Part shown: piece after piece, positions 28,786-37,929 of the stretch | Layout: every line of letters starts with the position of its first letter | How positions within the stretch are numbered: position 1 is the first letter of the stretch | Assembly: GCF_024749285.1 (NCBI RefSeq) | Contig: NZ_CP087196.1 | Span: forward strand, 5,394,001 to 5,458,000 | Source: Pseudomonas sp. B21-015 | GTDB taxonomy: Bacteria; Pseudomonadota; Gammaproteobacteria; Pseudomonadales; Pseudomonadaceae | Length of the DNA stretch: 64,000 nucleotides | Direction: 5' to 3' | Translations under genes and position numbers: made by a program | The notes under the pieces: generated by a model | What the model saw: the letters and a program-made list of their open reading frames with translations, nothing else | The model's database searches: none | Told to the model about the DNA's origin: nothing

Positions 28786-31575
28786 TTAAAAAGGTATCCA
28801 TTGATTGCTCTTCGCGGGCCTGTAAGCGACGATGTGAGCGCTCGGAATCGGAGTAATGAAGGTCATTTCCACAGTCATGGGGGGAATCATTGCAACGAAC
28901 TCGGACTGATCCAGTGTGTCGCCACTCATCAACACTCTGGTACCCAACTTTCCTTTGGGAATGAATTTGAAAGGTGACCCGAGCCCCAGCGTTTGATCAT
29001 TGATGGCTCGCTCTTTCAAACCCGGAATTTCCATCCGGTACAGGAAAGCTCTTGTGTCACCGTACCCTCCTGAGTCTTCATCCATGCCGGTGGACACGTA
29101 ACCCGCAACGGGGCTTCTAACGTGCTCCTGGGCCAGGGTGTTGATCCCTTTGGTCACAGCGGCCTGCCTGAACTCCTCTTTGATTTTTGACCCTCTGTTA
29201 TCCCTGGGGAAAAAACCACCCGCGGTACGGATCTGGTCGGGGTCACGATTGTCCCCCCTCATGGCCACACCCCCCCCTCGTGGGCCAATCGACAATGAAT
29301 GCGAGCCGACAACCATTGAATCGGTCGCGTATGAAGGGAGCGCCCCCGTAGACGGAGACGCCGTGGGCAACGCAATTGGCGCCGGTGGTCGTTGGGGAGC
29401 TTCCTTTTTCGCTGGCGCAGCTACATTCATCTGAACCGGGCTGGATCGCGTGGGCACGGGTGGGCGGGGAGGCGCAGACGGAAGTGCTCCCGGCCTCAGC
29501 GGGATCGGGGGACGTGCAGGTGCCGGAGCCCCGGATGCATAGGCTCCATCAGAAAGTCCTGTCATGCTTGAAACCAAACTGCCCTTTGCCTTGTCGGGAT
29601 TAAGCCCGTTTTCATCAACCAGGCCTACCGGGTTGTTTCGAACCATCCGATACAGGTTCAAACCATCAACCGTTCCTGCCGGATCCGGCTTCAACCACCG
29701 CTGCAACCACGGGATGTAATAGCGATATCCATAGTAATAAAGCCCCGTTGCATCCCGCTCCTTGCCCGAGTAACGAACGGTTTTGTAACTGACCTCGATC
29801 ACATCATCCCCGGCCAGGCAGGCCGTCTCGCCGAACGGGTAAAAGGTTTCCCGGCTGATGATCCGTGCATCAGCGGCCAACTCCAGGCTGATCGAACCCA
29901 AATGATCGGTGAAGCCATATCGATACTGGTCGTTTGTTCCCGAAGGCGGAGTGCTCTCCCAGTGCAACACCCGCACGCTGTTGAGTCCGGCCTGGGCGGT
30001 GATCACCTGCAGCACCTCGCCGGTACCGTTATCGGTGCGCCACTCCAGCCCCGGCAAGTAACGCACGTCAGCGACCACAGTCCGGGCGTTGGTCTGCAAC
30101 GAGCGGATTTTACGTATGCGCTGGCCGCCGCCATCGTAGAGATACGACTCCCTGTCATTGCGCCCGGAAGCACGTTCCACCGGGCTGACCGATTGCAGCT
30201 GGTTGCGCAGATCCCACGTCAGAAAGCGCCTCTGGTCCAGCTCCAGCAAATTGCCCTTGGCGTCGAACGCGGCGGCGATTTCGTCTTCAGTCGGTGGCAC
30301 GCCGTTACGATATGGCAGGCAGCGGTTGCTGTAGCGGGCGGCTTTCAAATCGCGCCCGTGGTCTTGCGCGCCGACGTGGGTCAGTTTCAACAGATTGCCG
30401 CCTGCGTCATAGCGGTAGGTCTGGCGGTAGTTGCCGACAGCCGCCGGGTCGGTGCGGCGGACCGACTCGGGCCCTTGATTGGGACCGCCCGCCTCCCAGC
30501 CAGAGGCCTCGATCAGCTGGTACAGGCTGTCGTAGCTGAAGCGATTGATCGGGTCGATACGCTGGTTGGCGAAGTAGCGGATGGGCAACGCCTGATCCTC
30601 GATGCTCAACACATTGCCCATCGGGTCATAGTCGTAGATCAGATGCTGCAACATTCGGGTGCCGGCATCCTGTACCCGACGTTCCATCAACAGACCATCT
30701 TCGGGACGGTAAACGAGGGTCGTTTGCACTGCGTTGCCCGTTGTTTCGTGCTCGACCTGCCCCTGCGCGCTGTACTGGATATCGCTGACCAGCACTTGCC
30801 AGGCGGTCAGTCCATGGAGTCGCAGACGAGTTTCACGCAACAGACCATCAAGGGTCAGACTGAAGACCTGACGATTGCCCTTGGCATCGGTCCGCTCCAA
30901 CCCATCACCCAGTGGGCCGAACCGCCATGCGGATGTCGCGCCCAAACCGGGTTCGAGCAGCCGTTGGCGATCATTGATCAGTTCCGGCCAGTCGGGGGTG
31001 ACCGGATCGAGAGTGAAGTGCCGAGTGTTTTCGACACATTGGCCGCTGATCGCAAACGCGTCGAACAGCACACTGCCCGCCGGGTCATCGTGGCGAATCA
31101 GTTGGCCGTATTGGTTATGGTCCTGATTACCCTGGCCAGGACAACCATACTCAAAACGTTCGACACAGCGACGCGGCTGCGCAGCGCCCTGCTCGAACAC
31201 TGCCACTGGCCTCAGTAAATCGTCATATTCAACCTCGCGACAGGTTTCGCGGCTGTCCCGGCCCAACAACACTTCGTCGGCCAAGCCATACAGGTTGATC
31301 TGCGTTCCGGCGTCGACGCTGTCCGTGCGCAGCGCGTTCCCGGACAGCGAGTACACCGTGGTCAGATTGGCCGGTGCCAGGGGATCGCCCACCTGCAGCG
31401 CCCACAATCGCGGATCCCACTGTTTCACCGCCCGCCCTGCGCCATCGTGAACAGTGCGGCTGATGCGGGCCTCGGTGGGCAGGTTGTCGACGGCCCGCCA
31501 ATAATCAACCGAACGAATTGATAAACCACGCGGATCGACGACCGTCAGCGTGGGTGTCTTGTGGTGCATTCCCAT
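28786..31575 (-). CDS. TccC-like Rhs toxin with C-terminal ADP-ribosyltransferase domain
   Basis: A protein of about 929 residues. Residues 1-658 follow the Tc toxin C-component plan: N-terminus HKTPTLTVVDPRGL, many YD/Rhs repeats (YRYDAGGNLLKL, RFSYDSLYQLIEASG, YDYDPMGNVLSI), then YYYGYRYYIPWLQRWL and DPAGTVDGLNLYRMVRNNPV. Asp631 and Leu658 keep the 27-residue spacing I recall between Asp651 and the Leu678 autocleavage site of Photorhabdus TccC3. A proline-rich linker (about 675-760) leads to a domain with RGDNRDPDQIRTAGGFFPR (Arg773), YVSTG (Ser828) and QSE (Gln890, Glu892), as in cholera/heat-labile enterotoxin A chains. The start could also be the ATG two codons on. No TcA, TcB or immunity gene is adjacent. 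Confidence 0.85.
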   Translation of the reverse strand: MGMHHKTPTLTVVDPRGLSIRSVDYWRAVDNLPTEARISRTVHDGAGRAVKQWDPRLWALQVGDPLAPANLTTVYSLSGNALRTDSVDAGTQINLYGLADEVLLGRDSRETCREVEYDDLLRPVAVFEQGAAQPRRCVERFEYGCPGQGNQDHNQYGQLIRHDDPAGSVLFDAFAISGQCVENTRHFTLDPVTPDWPELINDRQRLLEPGLGATSAWRFGPLGDGLERTDAKGNRQVFSLTLDGLLRETRLRLHGLTAWQVLVSDIQYSAQGQVEHETTGNAVQTTLVYRPEDGLLMERRVQDAGTRMLQHLIYDYDPMGNVLSIEDQALPIRYFANQRIDPINRFSYDSLYQLIEASGWEAGGPNQGPESVRRTDPAAVGNYRQTYRYDAGGNLLKLTHVGAQDHGRDLKAARYSNRCLPYRNGVPPTEDEIAAAFDAKGNLLELDQRRFLTWDLRNQLQSVSPVERASGRNDRESYLYDGGGQRIRKIRSLQTNARTVVADVRYLPGLEWRTDNGTGEVLQVITAQAGLNSVRVLHWESTPPSGTNDQYRYGFTDHLGSISLELAADARIISRETFYPFGETACLAGDDVIEVSYKTVRYSGKERDATGLYYYGYRYYIPWLQRWLKPDPAGTVDGLNLYRMVRNNPVGLVDENGLNPDKAKGSLVSSMTGLSDGAYASGAPAPARPPIPLRPGALPSAPPRPPVPTRSSPVQMNVAAPAKKEAPQRPPAPIALPTASPSTGALPSYATDSMVVGSHSLSIGPRGGGVAMRGDNRDPDQIRTAGGFFPRDNRGSKIKEEFRQAAVTKGINTLAQEHVRSPVAGYVSTGMDEDSGGYGDTRAFLYRMEIPGLKERAINDQTLGLGSPFKFIPKGKLGTRVLMSGDTLDQSEFVAMIPPMTVEMTFITPIPSAHIVAYRPAKSNQWIPF

Positions 31576-31753
31576 TGTTACCGCCCATCGAATAACTGCC
31601 CTGTTGGCCAATGTCTTCTAACGCTTCGAGCGCAGGGCTGGCTACTGTCAGAAATTACAGTGCAGGCCAGCGGTGCAATCCCTTGCTCGCCGAATGTCCA
31701 TTCCCGTGCCCCTTCGGTAGGATGGTGGTCATGAGTTAAAGGAGCGTTCAAAC

Positions 31754-32218
31754 ATGTTCATCGGCGTCCTGCTGGTCATCACCTGGCTGATCCTGCTGCT
31801 GCGCTACCCGGCCAAGGCCGTGCCGGTTTCCATGGCCGCCGCTGTCGGATTGGGCCTGGTGGCGACGTGGGTGTTCTGGATGGACAACCGCGAGGTCAAG
31901 CAACTGGCACGTCTTGAGCTGCGCATCACCTACGCGCCCGAACACTGCCCGGCGGATCGGCCGTTGCAGCTGAAAATGAACAACGGCAACGACGTGCCGC
32001 TGACCGAGTTACGCTGGCGCATCGCGGCGTATGCGCCGGGCGATACGGTGAACCTGGCCGACAATCAATACGCCGCACCGCGTTATCGCGGCCCCGGCGA
32101 ATTGCAGGCCGGCGGCACTTGGGAAGACTGCTTGCCGATGCCGCCCCTGCGCCCTGGTTACCGTCCGCAAACCCTGGAGTTTCGCGCCGAGCGTTTGCAG
32201 GGTAGTTTCTCCGACTGA
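31754..32218 (+). CDS. Conserved hypothetical small membrane protein
   Basis: A 154-residue protein with two N-terminal membrane helices (about residues 3-18 and 24-44) followed by a roughly 100-residue beta-rich domain (RLELRITYAPEHCPADRPLQ in part; LTELRWRIAAYAPGD). AAAGGAG precedes the ATG. Homologues in Pseudomonas are often labelled multidrug transporter, but nothing here supports transport. It is divergent from the TccC-like gene and 32 bases upstream of an SDR gene, with which it may be co-transcribed. Confidence 0.7.
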   Translation: MFIGVLLVITWLILLLRYPAKAVPVSMAAAVGLGLVATWVFWMDNREVKQLARLELRITYAPEHCPADRPLQLKMNNGNDVPLTELRWRIAAYAPGDTVNLADNQYAAPRYRGPGELQAGGTWEDCLPMPPLRPGYRPQTLEFRAERLQGSFSD

Positions 32219-32250
32219 TTCCCCCTCTTCTCTTGCACAAGGACCGCGCC

Positions 32251-33075
32251 ATGCCCGTTGCGTTGATTACCGGTTGTTCCAGCGGCATTGGCCGCGCCCT
32301 CGCCGATGTGTTCAAAGGGGCCGGATACGAAGTCTGGGCCAGCGCCCGCAAGGCTGAAGATGTGGCCGCGTTAACCGCCGCCGGTTTCACGGCCGTACAA
32401 CTGGACGTCAACGACGGCCCGGCACTTGAACAGCTGAGCGAGCGGATCAATCAGCAACACGGCGGCCTCGATGTGCTGATCAACAATGCCGGCTATGGCG
32501 CCATGGGGCCGCTGCTCGACGGTGGTGTGCCGGCGATGCAGCGCCAATTCGAAACCAATGTGTTCGCGATTGTTGGCGTGACCCGCGCGCTGTTCCCGGT
32601 GTTGCGTCGGGCCAAAGGGATCGTGGTAAACATCGGCAGCGTTTCCGGGGTGTTGGTCACACCGTTTGCCGGCGCGTATTGCGCCTCGAAAGCCGCTGTC
32701 CATGCCTTGAGCGATGCATTGCGCATGGAGCTGGCGCCGTTCGGTATCCATGTGATGGAAGTGCAGCCAGGCGCGATCGAGTCCAGCTTCGCCAAGAATG
32801 CCGGGCATGAGGTGGAGCAGTTGATCACCGAGCAATCGCCGTGGTTTGCGCTACGCGAAGGTATTCGTGCGCGGGCCAAGGCCTCACAGGACAAACCGAC
32901 GCCGGCCGGGGAGTTTGCCGCTGAGCTGCTCAAAGCAGTGCAACAGAGCAAACCGCCACGGCTGATCCGCATTGGCAATGGCAGTTGGGCATTGCCGCTG
33001 TTGACAACGTTGCTGCCCAAGGGCTTGCTGGAGTCGACCTTGATGAAGCGCTTCGGTTTGAATCGCCAACTCTGA
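32251..33075 (+). CDS. Short-chain dehydrogenase/reductase (SDR)
   Basis: A 274-residue classical SDR. The cofactor motif TGCSSGIGRAL is at residues 7-17, NNAG is present, and the catalytic Ser...Tyr-x3-Lys is seen as GSVSGV and YCASKAA. The ATG at 32251 follows AAGGA; an upstream in-frame ATG adds six residues without a ribosome site. The substrate cannot be told from sequence. Confidence 0.88.
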   Translation: MPVALITGCSSGIGRALADVFKGAGYEVWASARKAEDVAALTAAGFTAVQLDVNDGPALEQLSERINQQHGGLDVLINNAGYGAMGPLLDGGVPAMQRQFETNVFAIVGVTRALFPVLRRAKGIVVNIGSVSGVLVTPFAGAYCASKAAVHALSDALRMELAPFGIHVMEVQPGAIESSFAKNAGHEVEQLITEQSPWFALREGIRARAKASQDKPTPAGEFAAELLKAVQQSKPPRLIRIGNGSWALPLLTTLLPKGLLESTLMKRFGLNRQL

Positions 33076-33090
33076 GCGTGGCAAACCGGT

Positions 33091-33490
33091 CTAATCGCGC
33101 CAGACCGTCACGATCATCATCAGACTGAGCAGTGCCATGGCGCCCATGGCGAGGCTCAGGCCCAGAGTGAAAAAGTGCCGGGTATCACTTCACGAGGATC
33201 GGCCGGATTGTGGAATACGGTCACCTTGTCCCCAGCCTCAACGCCGGAAAACTCGTCTCTGAACTCATGAATGACCGGTGTGCCGTAGGCCGTGACAAAG
33301 GCAACTTTTCTGACGTAGGTATAGCTGTGACCGCTCTGCACGCCGATAATTCGAGAGTTTGATGTACTCACGACTTCAGCGTGTGCCTTGACTCCCCTGA
33401 TTCTGAGATCAAAGAAATCGTACCCTTGTAAACGGCACCGGCCGTGCTCAGCAGCATCCGACCGAAGAACAAACCTGCTATGTACTTCAT
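33091..33490 (-). pseudogene. Frameshifted DUF3592-type membrane protein
   Basis: Three reading frames must be joined to make one plausible protein. It begins MKYIAGLFFGRMLLSTAGAVYKG at 33490 after a good AAGGAG, continues in a second frame from YDFFDLRIRGVKAHAEV through the conserved DUF3592-like core (GDKVTVFHNPADPREVIPG), and ends in a third frame with the hydrophobic segment FFTLGLSLAMGAMALLSLM and a stop at 33091. Each join fits one missing base, near 33430 (AAGGGTACG) and near 33170 (beside a T-run). Without the shifts it would have membrane helices at both ends, as the family does. Confidence 0.7.
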
Positions 33491-33767
33491 CCACGCGCTC
33501 CTTGCGGGTTTTGAAGGGGCGGCAATATAGCGACTGGACATCACAACAACAATTCGATCACACCGCCGGTGCCGCATCCACACAGGTTTGTATGTCCGGG
33601 TGCTTTCAGTAGAATGCGCGCACTTGAGACAAGTCGACGCGTTTACGCCGACTCAAGCAGCATGGAATCGCTGGCATTAAAATTGAAGCACGGATTGCTT
33701 TGCCTTCCCGCTCTTCCCCTGCCCGTTCCATGCGACCTTTATTCAATCGCAGATCAGGGAATATCCA

Positions 33768-34790
33768 TTGAACGTTTTCAACGTGCTGCCACTGGCCTTT
33801 GTTGCCTTGTTGGCCGGCTGCAGCGTCGGCTCCGAACAGACCACCAGCAAAGAGCCCTCCCTCAACGACACGCTGCCCAAGCTGACCTTGCAAAGTGTGC
33901 TGCCGTCACCGTCCAGCAATGAACAGTGCAATGCGCAAATGGACAGCGACATTCTGTTCGGCCTCGGTTTTCAACTATACGGCGATCAGGAATGGGACAC
34001 CGCCAAAAGCTGCCTGGAACTGGCCGCGCCGAAACACCCTCGCGCCTTCTGCTATCTGTCGATGATCGCCGGCCAGGACGAAAGCAAAACCCCGGATCAA
34101 CGCAACAGCGACGCCTTTAATTACATGGCCTATTCGGCGATGCAGAATGACTGGTGCGCAGAATACGGTCTGTATCAGGCCTACCAATACGGCAGCAGCG
34201 GAGCCAAGCAAGATCCTGCGATGGCCAGCCGTTGGCTTGAGCGTTCTTCGGTGCATGGTTACCCCGAGGCTCAGAAGGAACTGATCAAGCAGTACGAAGA
34301 GCAAGGCAACCTGGTCGCCGCCTACGCCTGGACAAAGATCATGGCCAAGGACGATGGCTCGTCAGCTGCCGATACCCTAAAAACGAAGATGACCGCCGCG
34401 CAAATCACCGACGGTGAAAAGCGTTACACGGAGCTCGCTGGCCAGGTCACCAGCAAAAAAGCCATGTACGCCGAAGCGCGGGAAGAAGACGTCGGCCGTT
34501 ACTCCGCCGAAATCTACCAAGACTATCCGGACACCTTCAAAGGCCTGTCGTCTGCCGAGCGCTACGACTACGTGAAGCAGTCGATGTACAAAGCCATTGA
34601 CCTGCCGTTCACCAAGAGCCGTGGCCACGTGCTGAGCTATATCGTGATCAATCGCGCCGCACAGCTGAAAAAACCTGACGCAAATATCGCGAATGACCAG
34701 AAGATCGTCGCCCTCATGGAAGATGACGAGTTGTCGGTGGCTGAAACGATCAAGCATGGCTTGCTGGTGGTCAACAAGTTCTACAGGTAA
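33768..34790 (+). CDS. Tandem lipoprotein paralogue 1, Sel1-like
   Basis: A 340-residue predicted outer-membrane or inner-membrane lipoprotein, lipobox LLAGC (Cys about residue 18), starting at TTG after AGGGA. It is one of three adjacent paralogues sharing the layout: DTLPKLTL, Q-C-N-x2-MDSDILFGLG, a KSCLELAAP cysteine, FCYLS, a WCAEYG cysteine, a Sel1-like repeat (ASRWLERSSVHGYPEAQ), and YxAEI...TFKGLSSAER. At least four cysteines besides the lipidated one are conserved in all three copies. The function is unknown; Sel1 repeats usually mediate protein-protein contacts. Confidence 0.8.
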   Translation: MNVFNVLPLAFVALLAGCSVGSEQTTSKEPSLNDTLPKLTLQSVLPSPSSNEQCNAQMDSDILFGLGFQLYGDQEWDTAKSCLELAAPKHPRAFCYLSMIAGQDESKTPDQRNSDAFNYMAYSAMQNDWCAEYGLYQAYQYGSSGAKQDPAMASRWLERSSVHGYPEAQKELIKQYEEQGNLVAAYAWTKIMAKDDGSSAADTLKTKMTAAQITDGEKRYTELAGQVTSKKAMYAEAREEDVGRYSAEIYQDYPDTFKGLSSAERYDYVKQSMYKAIDLPFTKSRGHVLSYIVINRAAQLKKPDANIANDQKIVALMEDDELSVAETIKHGLLVVNKFYR

Positions 34791-34806
34791 ACCGATACAG
34801 CGGTGG

Positions 34807-34826
34807 CGAGGGAGCTTGCTCCCTCG
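34807..34826. repeat. Short REP-type palindrome
   Basis: CGAGGGAGCTTGCTCCCTCG is a near-perfect palindrome of the GGGAGCAAGCTCCC family, in the gap between lipoprotein paralogues 1 and 2. Confidence 0.75.
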
Positions 34827-34868
34827 TTCCATGCTCGCTGTTACCTCATTGCAGTCTGGAAATTTTCA

Positions 34869-35891
34869 TTGAAATCGCTAAACGTACTGCCATTGATCAT
34901 GGCCAGCCTGTTGGTCGGCTGCGGGGCTTCACCGGAGGAGACGCTAAATCACGGACTGCCGCAGTTGACCATTGAACAGGCCCTGCCTGAAGCAGTCGCC
35001 AACCGGTACTGCAATCAGAGAATGGACACGGAGTTGTTGTACGGCATCGGCACCTTGCTGGATGACATTGGGGAACAACTGGAAGCAAAAAATTGCATGA
35101 TCATGGCCGCCCCCGACTATCCGATAATTTTCTGCTACCTGGCCGTTAACGTAAGCCAGCGACAAAGCCCCGAAAACAATCGGGAAGCCTTCAACTACCT
35201 GGCTTACGCCGCGTCGAAAAATGAACGCTGCGCAGAATGGGCCCTGTACCACATCTATAACGTCGGCACGTTCGACAAGCCTGCCAACAAGGCGCTGTCC
35301 CGGTATTGGCTGGAACGTGCGGCGCTGGATGCCGACCAGGATTCCCAGACAGCCATGGTCGAGCTCAATCGTGCGCAGAACAATCTGCCTGTCGCTTATG
35401 CCTGGGCCAGAGTCCAGGGAGATGCCGAAGAGCTTGGCGCATTGAAAGCCACAATGGCTGCGGCGCAAATCAACGCAGGCGATCAGCACTACAACGAACT
35501 GCTCGGCAAAATGATCCCGATAGACGTGGTAATTGCCCAAGGTCGACAGGAAAATATCGCCAAGTTTTCAGCCGATCTTCACATGCATCATCCAGAGGCC
35601 TTCGAAGGCCTTTCCGTTGCTGAGCGGCATGCCTTCATGTCGAAGGTCGTGGACATTTTGCATCAGGCCGACGACTTCTCCGAACACCGCCAACTGTACT
35701 CCTATGTACTGATTTCCCGACGTGCCGGCCTCACCGATGCGCCCGTGGATCTATGGCAGAATCCGACGCTGCGCACCTTGCTGAACAATAGAAGAATGAG
35801 CGTGGAGGACACCGTAGCCGAGGCGCTGGTCTTCCTCAGCAAGAGCCAACAACAGCCTTTGGCCCACGACGTGCCTGCGCCACGGACGTAA
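34869..35891 (+). CDS. Tandem lipoprotein paralogue 2, Sel1-like
   Basis: A 340-residue lipoprotein with lipobox LLVGC, again starting at TTG, aligned with the start of paralogue 1 (LKSLNVLPLIMASLLVGC). A longer frame from an upstream ATG would place about 22 polar residues before the signal peptide and was rejected. It shares RYCNQRMDTELLYGIG, the KNCMIMAAP and FCYLA cysteines, RCAEW, a Sel1-like repeat and the YxADLHMHHPEAFEGLSVAER (in part) block. No function is recognised. It is the most diverged of the three, and its ribosome site is weak (TGGA). Confidence 0.8.
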   Translation: MKSLNVLPLIMASLLVGCGASPEETLNHGLPQLTIEQALPEAVANRYCNQRMDTELLYGIGTLLDDIGEQLEAKNCMIMAAPDYPIIFCYLAVNVSQRQSPENNREAFNYLAYAASKNERCAEWALYHIYNVGTFDKPANKALSRYWLERAALDADQDSQTAMVELNRAQNNLPVAYAWARVQGDAEELGALKATMAAAQINAGDQHYNELLGKMIPIDVVIAQGRQENIAKFSADLHMHHPEAFEGLSVAERHAFMSKVVDILHQADDFSEHRQLYSYVLISRRAGLTDAPVDLWQNPTLRTLLNNRRMSVEDTVAEALVFLSKSQQQPLAHDVPAPRT

Positions 35892-35919
35892 TGCCTCAAC
35901 CGCGATCAAGGAGTATCCA

Positions 35920-36918
35920 TTGAGATGCAAAAACCTGCTGCCGCTGGCATTGGCCACCGCGCTTGTCGGCTGCGGCACGCCATCGCCAGACGAGGCGCTG
36001 AACGCCACCCTGCCCAAGCTCAGCCTCAAGGAGCTGTTACCGCAAGCCGTCGCCAACGAGTATTGCAACCTCTACATGGACAGCGATCTGCTCTACGGCA
36101 TCGGCTACCAGTTGTACAACGACGAGAAGCCCGAGCAAGCCCGCAGTTGCCTTATCATGGCCGCGCCCATCCATGACCGGGCCTTGTGTTATCTGGCAAG
36201 CATCGCGGAACAGGACACGAGCAAGGACAGCGCCCAGCGCGACCGAGAAGCCTTCAGCTATATGGCGTATTCCGCGGTCAGAAATGACTCGTGCGCCGAG
36301 TTCGGCATGTTCCAGAACTTTGCCTATGGCATGCGCGGACAGACGCCGGACACCGACCTCGGTTTACGTTGGCTGGAACGCTCGGCACGCCATGGCGATC
36401 CGGACGCCCAGCAAACCCTGATTCGTATGCATACCAACAAAGCCAATCTGCCCGTGGCTTACAGTTGGGCAAGAGTCCTCGACGACACGGCACAGATCGA
36501 CTCGCTGAAACAACGAATGAACCCGCAGCAACTCAGCGAAGGAGAAAAAGGTTACGAGCAACTGAGCAAGAACGTGATCAGCAAGGACGAGGTGCGCAAG
36601 GAAGCGCGAGAGGAAAACACTGCGGTGTACTCGGCGAACATCCATATGCAGTTCCCCTACACCTTCAAGGGATTGTCGCAGAAAGATCGCCATGCCTTTA
36701 TGGAGAACGCACTGGCCACGGTGAGTGCTCGTCCCGAGTTCAGCACCCGTAATCAGTTTTACGCGTATGTGATCATTTCACGACAGGCTCAGTTGCACGG
36801 CACCAATGCCGACGTCCTGCAGAATCCGCAGGTTATGGCGCTGCTCAGTGACAAAGAACTGGACGTGGCTGAGGCAGTGAACAAGGCCGAAGTCATCCTC
36901 AGCCAGGCGCGACGGTAA
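35920..36918 (+). CDS. Tandem lipoprotein paralogue 3, Sel1-like
   Basis: A 332-residue lipoprotein with lipobox ALVGC, starting at TTG after AAGGAG. It lies 28 bases after paralogue 2, so the two are co-transcribed. Conserved blocks are EYCNLYMDSDLLYGIG, RSCLIMAAP, LCYLA, SCAEFG, the Sel1-like GLRWLERSARHGDPDAQ and TFKGLSQKDRHAFM. The function is unknown. Shared cysteines and lengths indicate duplication and divergence rather than decay. Confidence 0.8.
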   Translation: MRCKNLLPLALATALVGCGTPSPDEALNATLPKLSLKELLPQAVANEYCNLYMDSDLLYGIGYQLYNDEKPEQARSCLIMAAPIHDRALCYLASIAEQDTSKDSAQRDREAFSYMAYSAVRNDSCAEFGMFQNFAYGMRGQTPDTDLGLRWLERSARHGDPDAQQTLIRMHTNKANLPVAYSWARVLDDTAQIDSLKQRMNPQQLSEGEKGYEQLSKNVISKDEVRKEAREENTAVYSANIHMQFPYTFKGLSQKDRHAFMENALATVSARPEFSTRNQFYAYVIISRQAQLHGTNADVLQNPQVMALLSDKELDVAEAVNKAEVILSQARR

Positions 36919-36977
36919 GACGCCTTACCGACGAAGAAGCCCGTGGTTCAGACCAGGCCTCTTCTCAGCAAACACAA

Positions 36978-37016
36978 AACCTGTGGAAGTGGGTTTGCCT
37001 GCGATGGCAGCGACTC
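36978..37016. repeat. Half REP, decayed
   Basis: ACCTGTGGAAGTGGGTTTGC is a mutated single REP core after the lipoprotein cluster, without its inverted partner. Confidence 0.5.
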
Positions 37017-37023
37017 GGTCTAC

Positions 37024-37890
37024 CTAGTTCTCCACAACGTCCTGCTTCACCACTACCGTGCACGTAATTCCCGCCGCCAACAGCACCCCGTCCGGCACTT
37101 CATCAATGTGAATCCGCACCGGCACTCGCTGTGCCAGGCGCACCCAGTTAAAGGTCGGATTTACATCGGCGATCAGCTCGCGGCTTTCCGGGTTATCACG
37201 GTCGTAGATTCCGCGAGAAATGCTTTCCACATGCCCCTTGAGCACTTCGCCACTCATCAATTGCATGTCGGCTTTATCGCCCACGCGTACATGCGGCAGT
37301 TTGGTTTCTTCGAAGAAGCCATAAACCCAGAACGAGTTCATGTCGACCACGGCCATTTTCGCTTCGCCGATGCGTGCGTAGTCACCGCGATGGACGTTGA
37401 GGTTGGTCACGTAGCCGTCCACCGCTGCACGTACTTCGGTGCGTTTGAGGTTCAGTTCGGCGGCGTCCAGTTGTGCCTGGGCATGTTGGTAATCAGCCAG
37501 GGCCGAGTCAGCGATATTGCTGGCGTCATCACGGTTTTCCCTGGAGATCACCAGGTTGTCGAGGTCGGCGCGGCGACGGGCGTTGACCTTGCGCATCTCC
37601 CACGTCGCCTTGCGCGACGCTACCAGGCTCTGTGCCTGTTTCACCGCGATGCGGTAGTGCTCAGGGTCGATGCGCATCAGCAAGTCGCCCTTTTTCACCA
37701 ACTGGTTGTCGCGCACCGGCACCTCCACCACCTCTCCGGTAACGTCGGCGGCGACGTTGATGATGTCGGCGCGCACCCGGCCGTCACGGGTCCAGGGGGT
37801 GTTCATGTAATGCACCCACAGGGTCCGGCCGGTCCACAGGGCGAGGGCCAGCACCAGCAGGGTCGCGAGCAGGCTGAAAAGCTTTTTCAT
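37024..37890 (-). CDS. HlyD-family periplasmic adaptor (AaeA-like)
   Basis: A 288-residue membrane-fusion protein with an N-terminal anchor (about residues 5-22), a biotinyl-lipoyl-like half (VSGEV-type ADVTGEVVEVPVRDNQLVKKGDLL in part), an alpha-helical hairpin and a barrel domain with GDYARIGEAKMAVVDMNSFWV (in part). It resembles the aromatic acid efflux adaptor AaeA. It would bridge the FUSC permease and the outer-membrane factor encoded upstream on the same strand. It is the last gene of the operon. Confidence 0.88.
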   Translation of the reverse strand: MKKLFSLLATLLVLALALWTGRTLWVHYMNTPWTRDGRVRADIINVAADVTGEVVEVPVRDNQLVKKGDLLMRIDPEHYRIAVKQAQSLVASRKATWEMRKVNARRRADLDNLVISRENRDDASNIADSALADYQHAQAQLDAAELNLKRTEVRAAVDGYVTNLNVHRGDYARIGEAKMAVVDMNSFWVYGFFEETKLPHVRVGDKADMQLMSGEVLKGHVESISRGIYDRDNPESRELIADVNPTFNWVRLAQRVPVRIHIDEVPDGVLLAAGITCTVVVKQDVVEN

Positions 37891-37929
37891 CAGGGCCTTC
37901 TTCAGAAATAGAGAGTCAGTGATAGAGAG

